Part shown: positions 9,501 through 12,500 of the stretch, in pieces | Position numbering within the stretch: position 1 is the stretch's first letter | Layout: each line of letters begins with the position of its first letter | Assembly: GCF_042767895.1 (NCBI RefSeq) | Contig: NC_091589.1 | Location: forward strand, 20,959,894-20,972,393 | Source of the DNA: Penaeus vannamei | Taxonomy: Eukaryota > Arthropoda > Malacostraca > Decapoda > Penaeidae | Length of the DNA: 12,500 nucleotides | Reading direction: 5' to 3' | Notes under the pieces: generated by a model | Database searches by the model: none | What the model was told of the DNA's origin: nothing | Seen by the model: the letters and a program-made list of their open reading frames with translations, nothing else | Made by a program: the position numbers and the translations under genes

Positions 9501-9584
<84 letters not shown>
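9400..9584. repeat. Interrupted (CT)n microsatellite
   Basis: (TC)n at 9400-9487 (44 units), an interruption (CTCCAACCTTTCTTAT), then (CT)n at 9504-9584 with a single CCCT interruption near 9538. The frames through it are translated repeat. Confidence 0.97.
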
Positions 9585-9587
<3 letters not shown>

Positions 9588-9734
9588 CCTAAAATCCAAC
9601 GACCTTTAAAGGAAACGGTAATAAAAAATAAAAAAACTAACGGAAACATAAAACAAATTCACTCTTACGCACGATTCGCCAGCAACATCCTCAAAATCAA
9701 AAATAAATTCCCCCCCCCCCCCCCCAAAAAAAAA
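9585..9734. other. A-rich spacer ending in C16A9
   Basis: A-rich DNA (ATAAAAAATAAAAAAAC) without coding signal, ending in 16 C (9710-9725) directly followed by 9 A. Confidence 0.6.
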
Positions 9735-9898
9735 TGAGGCAAAAAAAATCAGAAAAATCCTCCAAATGCCAAACCATGCCCAGCAGATGATGCAACCGAG
9801 ATCTTGCATCACCCAGCGCCACCCGCAATAATGCCCGAAAAGAGGTAATTTGCTCACTTAACGAGGCAAATTTCACTGTCGGCGTGGCACTGCCCTCG
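9735..9898. other. Unique island with two short inverted repeats
   Basis: GATGATGCAA (9786-9795) pairs with TTGCATCACC (9804-9813) with one mismatch and an 8-base loop. AATTTGC (9847-9853) pairs perfectly with GCAAATT (9866-9872). No gene is seen, and no polymerase III boxes could be placed. Confidence 0.5.
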
Positions 9899-10918
9899 CC
9901 TCGATTCTCTCTCCCTCTCTCCCCTCTCCTCTAGTCTCGATTCTCTCCCTCTCTCCCCTCTCCTCTAGCCTCGATTCTCTCCCTCTTCTCTAGCCTCGAT
10001 TCTCTCCCTCTCTCCCCTCTCCTCTAGTCTCGATTCTCTCCCTCTCTCCCCTCTCCTCTAGCCTCGATTCTCTCCCTCTCTCCCCTCTCTTCTAGCCTCG
10101 ATTCTCTCCCTCTCTCCTCTCTCCCTTAGCCTCGATTCTCTCCCTCTCACCCCTCTCCTCTAGCCTCGATTCTCTCCCTCTTTCCCCTCTCCTCTAGCCT
10201 CGCTTCTCTCCCTCTCTCCCCCCTCCTTTAGCCTCGATTCTCTCCCTCTCTCCCCTCTCCTCTAGTCTCGATTCTCTCCCTCTCTCCCCTCTCCTCTAGC
10301 CTCGATTCTTTCCCTCTCTCCCCTCTCATCTAGCCTCGATTCCCTCCCTCTCTCCCCTCTCATCTAGCCTCGATTCTCTCCCCTCTCCTCTAACCTCGAT
10401 TCTCTCCCTCTCTCCTCTAGCCTTGATTCTCTCCCTCTCTCCCCCCTCCTTTAGCCTCGATTCTCTCCCTCTTCTCTAGCCTCGATTCTCTCCCTCTCTT
10501 CCCCCTCCTTTAGCCTCGATTCTCTCCCTCTTCTCGAGCCTCGATTCCCTCCCTCTGTCCCCTCTCCTCTAGCCTCGATTCCCTCCCTCTCTCCCCTCTC
10601 CTCTAGCCTCGGTTCTCTCCCTCTCTCCCCTCTCCTTTAGACGCGATTCCCTCCTCCTCCAACCTAGATTCTCTCCCTCTCTCCTCTCTCCCTTAGCCTC
10701 GATTCTCTCCCTCTCTTCCCCCTCCTTTAGTCTCGATTCTCTCCCTCTTCTCGAGCCTCATTTCTCTCCCTCTCTCCCCTCTCCTCTAGCCTCGATTCTC
10801 TCCCTCTCTCCCCTCTCCTCTAGCCTCGATTCTCTCCCTCTCTCCCCTCTCCTTTAGACTCGATTCTCTCCCTCTCCTCCCTCTCCAATTCTTTCCCTCT
10901 CTCCCTCTCCTCTCCTCA
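9899..10918. repeat. 34-bp minisatellite, about 31 copies, polypyrimidine plus TAG
   Basis: The common unit reads CTCGATTCTCTCCCTCTCTC then CCCTCTCCTCTAGC, 34 bp. Shortened units of about 25 bp (ending CCCTCTTCTCTAGC or CCCTCTTCTCGAGC) are interspersed. Variants include TCTAGT, CTTTAGC and CCCTTAGC. The pair 'TTCCCCCTCCTTTAG then TTCTCGAGCC' occurs twice, 217 bp apart (10531 and 10748), indicating internal duplication. Each unit has the form of a 3' splice site, a long pyrimidine run ending in TAG. The array ends with CTCCTCTCCTCAG before AT-rich unique DNA. Most units contain TAG, so it is not coding. Confidence 0.95.
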
Positions 10919-11487
10919 GGGAGGAAGAGATTTTTTCCTACTTAGAAAAGTTTACTGAGATAACATGTTTTTAAAACCTATATTTATATACCATCTACGA
11001 CATAGAGTAGATAAAATAAGAAAATAAATACACAAAAAAAACGATAAAAAAGAGTCAAGAACTGAAGAGGAATAAATGGCAATATGATAAATTTCACTCA
11101 TGCCCAGAAAATTCCTCTTGCTTCAATACTAATAGTGCATGCCCATTTATGCAGAGAAATTAATTTCATATTCATTTTATACACACGACTTCAAACCGCC
11201 TTTGTTATACAACCAACAAACACGACTGAAATGGACGTCTGATCACAAAACCAATTACCTTTTTTTTCATATCAATAATCCAATCAAAACAGAGTAAGAC
11301 TCGAAACAGCTTGTAAAAAAATCCATACTTTTCTCCTATTCAACTTTTCAATATACAAAATATCGGGTAACACCTTTCAGCCTGACGACGAAAATAACCC
11401 AACACAATAAACGGAAAAAGAAGAAGAAAAAGAAAATGCAAGAAAAGACAAAAGACAAGGAAAGAAAAGATATCTTTTGGTACTTAC
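10919..11487. other. AT-rich unique DNA, likely intronic or intergenic
   Basis: The composition changes abruptly from C/T repeat to AT-rich non-repetitive sequence. Directly after the array's final CAG a short frame opens (GG then AGGAAGAGATTTTTTCC, peptide EEEIFSYLEKFTE) and stops after 17 codons without a usable donor, so it is not called. An A/G-rich patch lies at 11415-11470. Otherwise I see nothing. Confidence 0.5.
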
Positions 11488-11527
11488 CCTAAGGAACCAG
11501 CACGCCGTTTTCTGGCATCAATGCTGC
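11488..11527 (-). CDS. Candidate 40-nt internal exon, unrecognised protein
   Basis: On the minus strand TTGACTTGCTTTACAG (ending at 11528) is followed by 40 bases and then GTAAGTA (11487-11481). Acceptor and donor are both near consensus (the junction reads AGG|GTAAGT). Only one of the three frames is open through the exon and reads SIDARKRRAGSL, entering in phase 1 and leaving in phase 2. The first frame would instead stop at TAG within the last codons (MPENGVLVP then stop). The exon is more GC-rich than the AT-rich DNA around it. At 40 nt it is short, and its length is not a multiple of 3, so skipping it would shift the frame. A possible upstream partner, a TTATTTG|GTAAGG donor at minus-strand position 11854, has only a weak acceptor. 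The protein is not recognised. Confidence 0.4.
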
Positions 11528-12055
11528 CTGTAAAGCAAGTCAAGAGATTTATTAAAAAGAACATCACAAAAAATACATATCTGAACATCACAAAATATTG
11601 TAAAATGGTTAAATTATCCTAAAATATCTCATCATCTAACTTGAACATTTAATAACACCTCTATTATTTTTTTAAATGTATATAATGAAGTGAAACTCTT
11701 TTCAGTACAATCATTATAGAGTAAGTGCTAACTACCATTTTTCTCCAGTTAACATACCCTAACCCAAACAAAAAAATAAAACACATTAAGTGATCAAATT
11801 ACTTATAAACACCAAAGGGAGAAATATACGTGAGAAGACTTCATCCTGCCTTACCAAATAATAATGTCAATGAACCCTTTATGCTCCAAGAAGAACAAGA
11901 GTGCAATAATCTTCTTAAGATGCAAAGTACACTATTCTTCCCACATTTAAATTACAAATTACAGCGATCAACATAAATACAAATATTTATTTCTGCATCA
12001 TAATTTTTGTAATCTTCCTTAAATCATCGACAAGTATTTTTCTCTTTTTTTTTAG
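11528..12055. other. AT-rich unique DNA, likely intron
   Basis: Non-repetitive AT-rich sequence. GAACATCACAAAA is directly repeated at 11559 and 11583. A + strand GTAAGT (11721) stands 22 bases before TTTTTCTCCAG (ends 11748) with a branch-like TGCTAAC between. The resulting 28-bp interval is too short for a normal animal intron. It ends in the strong + strand acceptor TTTTCTCTTTTTTTTTAG (12038-12055). Confidence 0.5.
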
Positions 12056-12208
12056 GAAATAGAAGTTATTAAACATAGAAATATTCTCTTTGACGATGGT
12101 AGAGAAAAAATATCAAACCAAAATCAGATGATGGATCATGACATTCAGTGCAATACAAATATCAGTGATTTAAGTACAAGTGACACTTACAGTGACGATT
12201 TCTTTTAA
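12056..12208 (+). CDS. Candidate 3'-terminal coding exon, unrecognised protein
   Basis: The frame opens exactly after TTTTCTCTTTTTTTTTAG; the TAG at 12053-12055 is itself an in-frame stop, so the open frame starts at the predicted splice junction. It runs 50 codons in phase 0 to TAA at 12206-12208. The peptide begins EIEVIKHRNILFDDGREKI, continues through a polar N/Q-rich stretch (SNQNQMMDHD) and ends SDLSTSDTYSDDFF. The composition is normal for a protein, with an acidic serine-rich tail containing possible phosphorylation sites. Fifty open codons in such AT-rich DNA would be uncommon by chance, and coincidence with an acceptor strengthens the call. The upstream exon is not identified; the 1-96 frame is one possible partner. 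The minus-strand candidate at 11488 cannot belong to the same mRNA. I do not recognise the family. Confidence 0.42.
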   Translation, partial: EIEVIKHRNILFDDGREKISNQNQMMDHDIQCNTNISDLSTSDTYSDDFF

Positions 12209-12384
12209 GAGTTATGGATAACTACATTCAATAAGGGGTGGAAAAGTGACTCAAGTTTCTAAACGACAGAAATAAGTGAACTCGAGAAGTGTCTTTAAAA
12301 TTCTGAAATGCCACTAAAATCAGTGCTGTGTCACATCAATTTTGTGTAGTGTGAAGGTATACACTTTACACATATTCTGACAAA
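12209..12384 (+). other. Possible 3' untranslated region
   Basis: If the exon at 12056 is terminal, this AT-rich, multiply stopped stretch would be its 3' UTR. It has no repeats or competing frames of note. Confidence 0.3.
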
Positions 12385-12390
12385 AATAAA
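12385..12390 (+). promoter_or_regulatory. Possible polyadenylation signal AATAAA
   Basis: AATAAA lies 177 bp past the TAA of the candidate terminal exon and is followed within 25-35 bases by T-rich GTATCCTATTTTT. Position and order fit a cleavage site, but AATAAA is common in AT-rich DNA. Confidence 0.3.
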
Positions 12391-12500
12391 AGATCAGAGA
12401 GTATCCTATTTTTACCAGCAATTCGAGTAACTGGCCTCTACTTTCTCTCCATTAATACTTCACAAACTAAATACCCTATTCTTTCATCTGAAGTCACAAT

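Noticed and set aside
9899..10918. CRISPR-like regular repeats
   Set aside because: The units are contiguous without unique spacers, are variable in length, and lie in eukaryotic DNA, so this is a minisatellite.
11721..11748. GTAAGT...TGCTAAC...CTCCAG looking like a complete mini-intron on the + strand
   Set aside because: At 28 bp it is shorter than plausible animal introns, and no open frame joins its flanks.
11758..11764. CCCTAACCC resembling a telomeric repeat
   Set aside because: It occurs once only. Arthropod telomeres are usually TTAGG arrays and none is present.
11821..11960. Minus-strand 25-codon frame (peptide includes ALLFFLEHKGFIDIII) ending at a TTTG|GTAAGG donor
   Set aside because: The donor is good but the possible acceptors (GGAG or a purine-rich AATAG) are poor. 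In this frame it would not join in phase with the 11488-11527 exon; only an alternative frame would.

Overview
This is eukaryotic, mostly non-coding genomic DNA. The first 10.9 kb is almost entirely simple-sequence and minisatellite repeat. I see no bacterial operons, ribosome binding sites, tRNA or rRNA genes, transposon proteins or CRISPR arrays. The extreme density of (TA)n, (CT)n/(GA)n, (TG)n and TCTG tracts with long homopolymers resembles genomes of decapod crustaceans such as penaeid shrimp, which are known for very high microsatellite content. That assignment is inference from texture, not from a recognised gene.

Layout: 1-96 is an open, protein-like frame running in from the left edge (possible partial exon). 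130-840 is C/T-rich low-complexity DNA. 1011-1134 is a (TA)52(CA)10 microsatellite. 1395-4735 is a large minisatellite of about 60 copies of a 56-bp pyrimidine-rich unit, with a four-unit variant block present three times. 4738-4882 is a CpG-rich non-repetitive island, after which the + strand switches from pyrimidine-rich to purine-rich (4883-5150). From 5150 to 9898 short CpG-bearing unique islands alternate with repeats: A38, TCTG/TCTA, CT, GA, GACAGGCAGACA-type, (TG)66, T25, AATA/AATG, TAA, ACGAGGA-type and (CT)n. 9899-10918 is a second minisatellite, about 31 copies of a 34-bp unit that each look like a polypyrimidine tract plus TAG.

From 10919 to the right edge the DNA becomes AT-rich and non-repetitive and looks like intron or UTR of ordinary genes. 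It holds two candidate exons. A + strand terminal exon (12056-12208) opens directly after a strong pyrimidine-AG acceptor and runs 50 codons to TAA, with AATAAA 177 bp beyond the stop. A 40-nt minus-strand exon (11488-11527) lies between a consensus acceptor and a GTAAGTA donor. They are on opposite strands, so they cannot belong to one transcript; one may be false or two genes may overlap. A speculative reading is that the repeats fill a giant intron between + strand exons at the left and right edges.

The long open frames across the repeats (up to 594 codons) are by-products: the 56-bp unit has no stop codon in any + frame, and because 56 is not divisible by 3 the translation cycles with a 56-residue period. 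I do not annotate them as genes. No protein here could be assigned a function.
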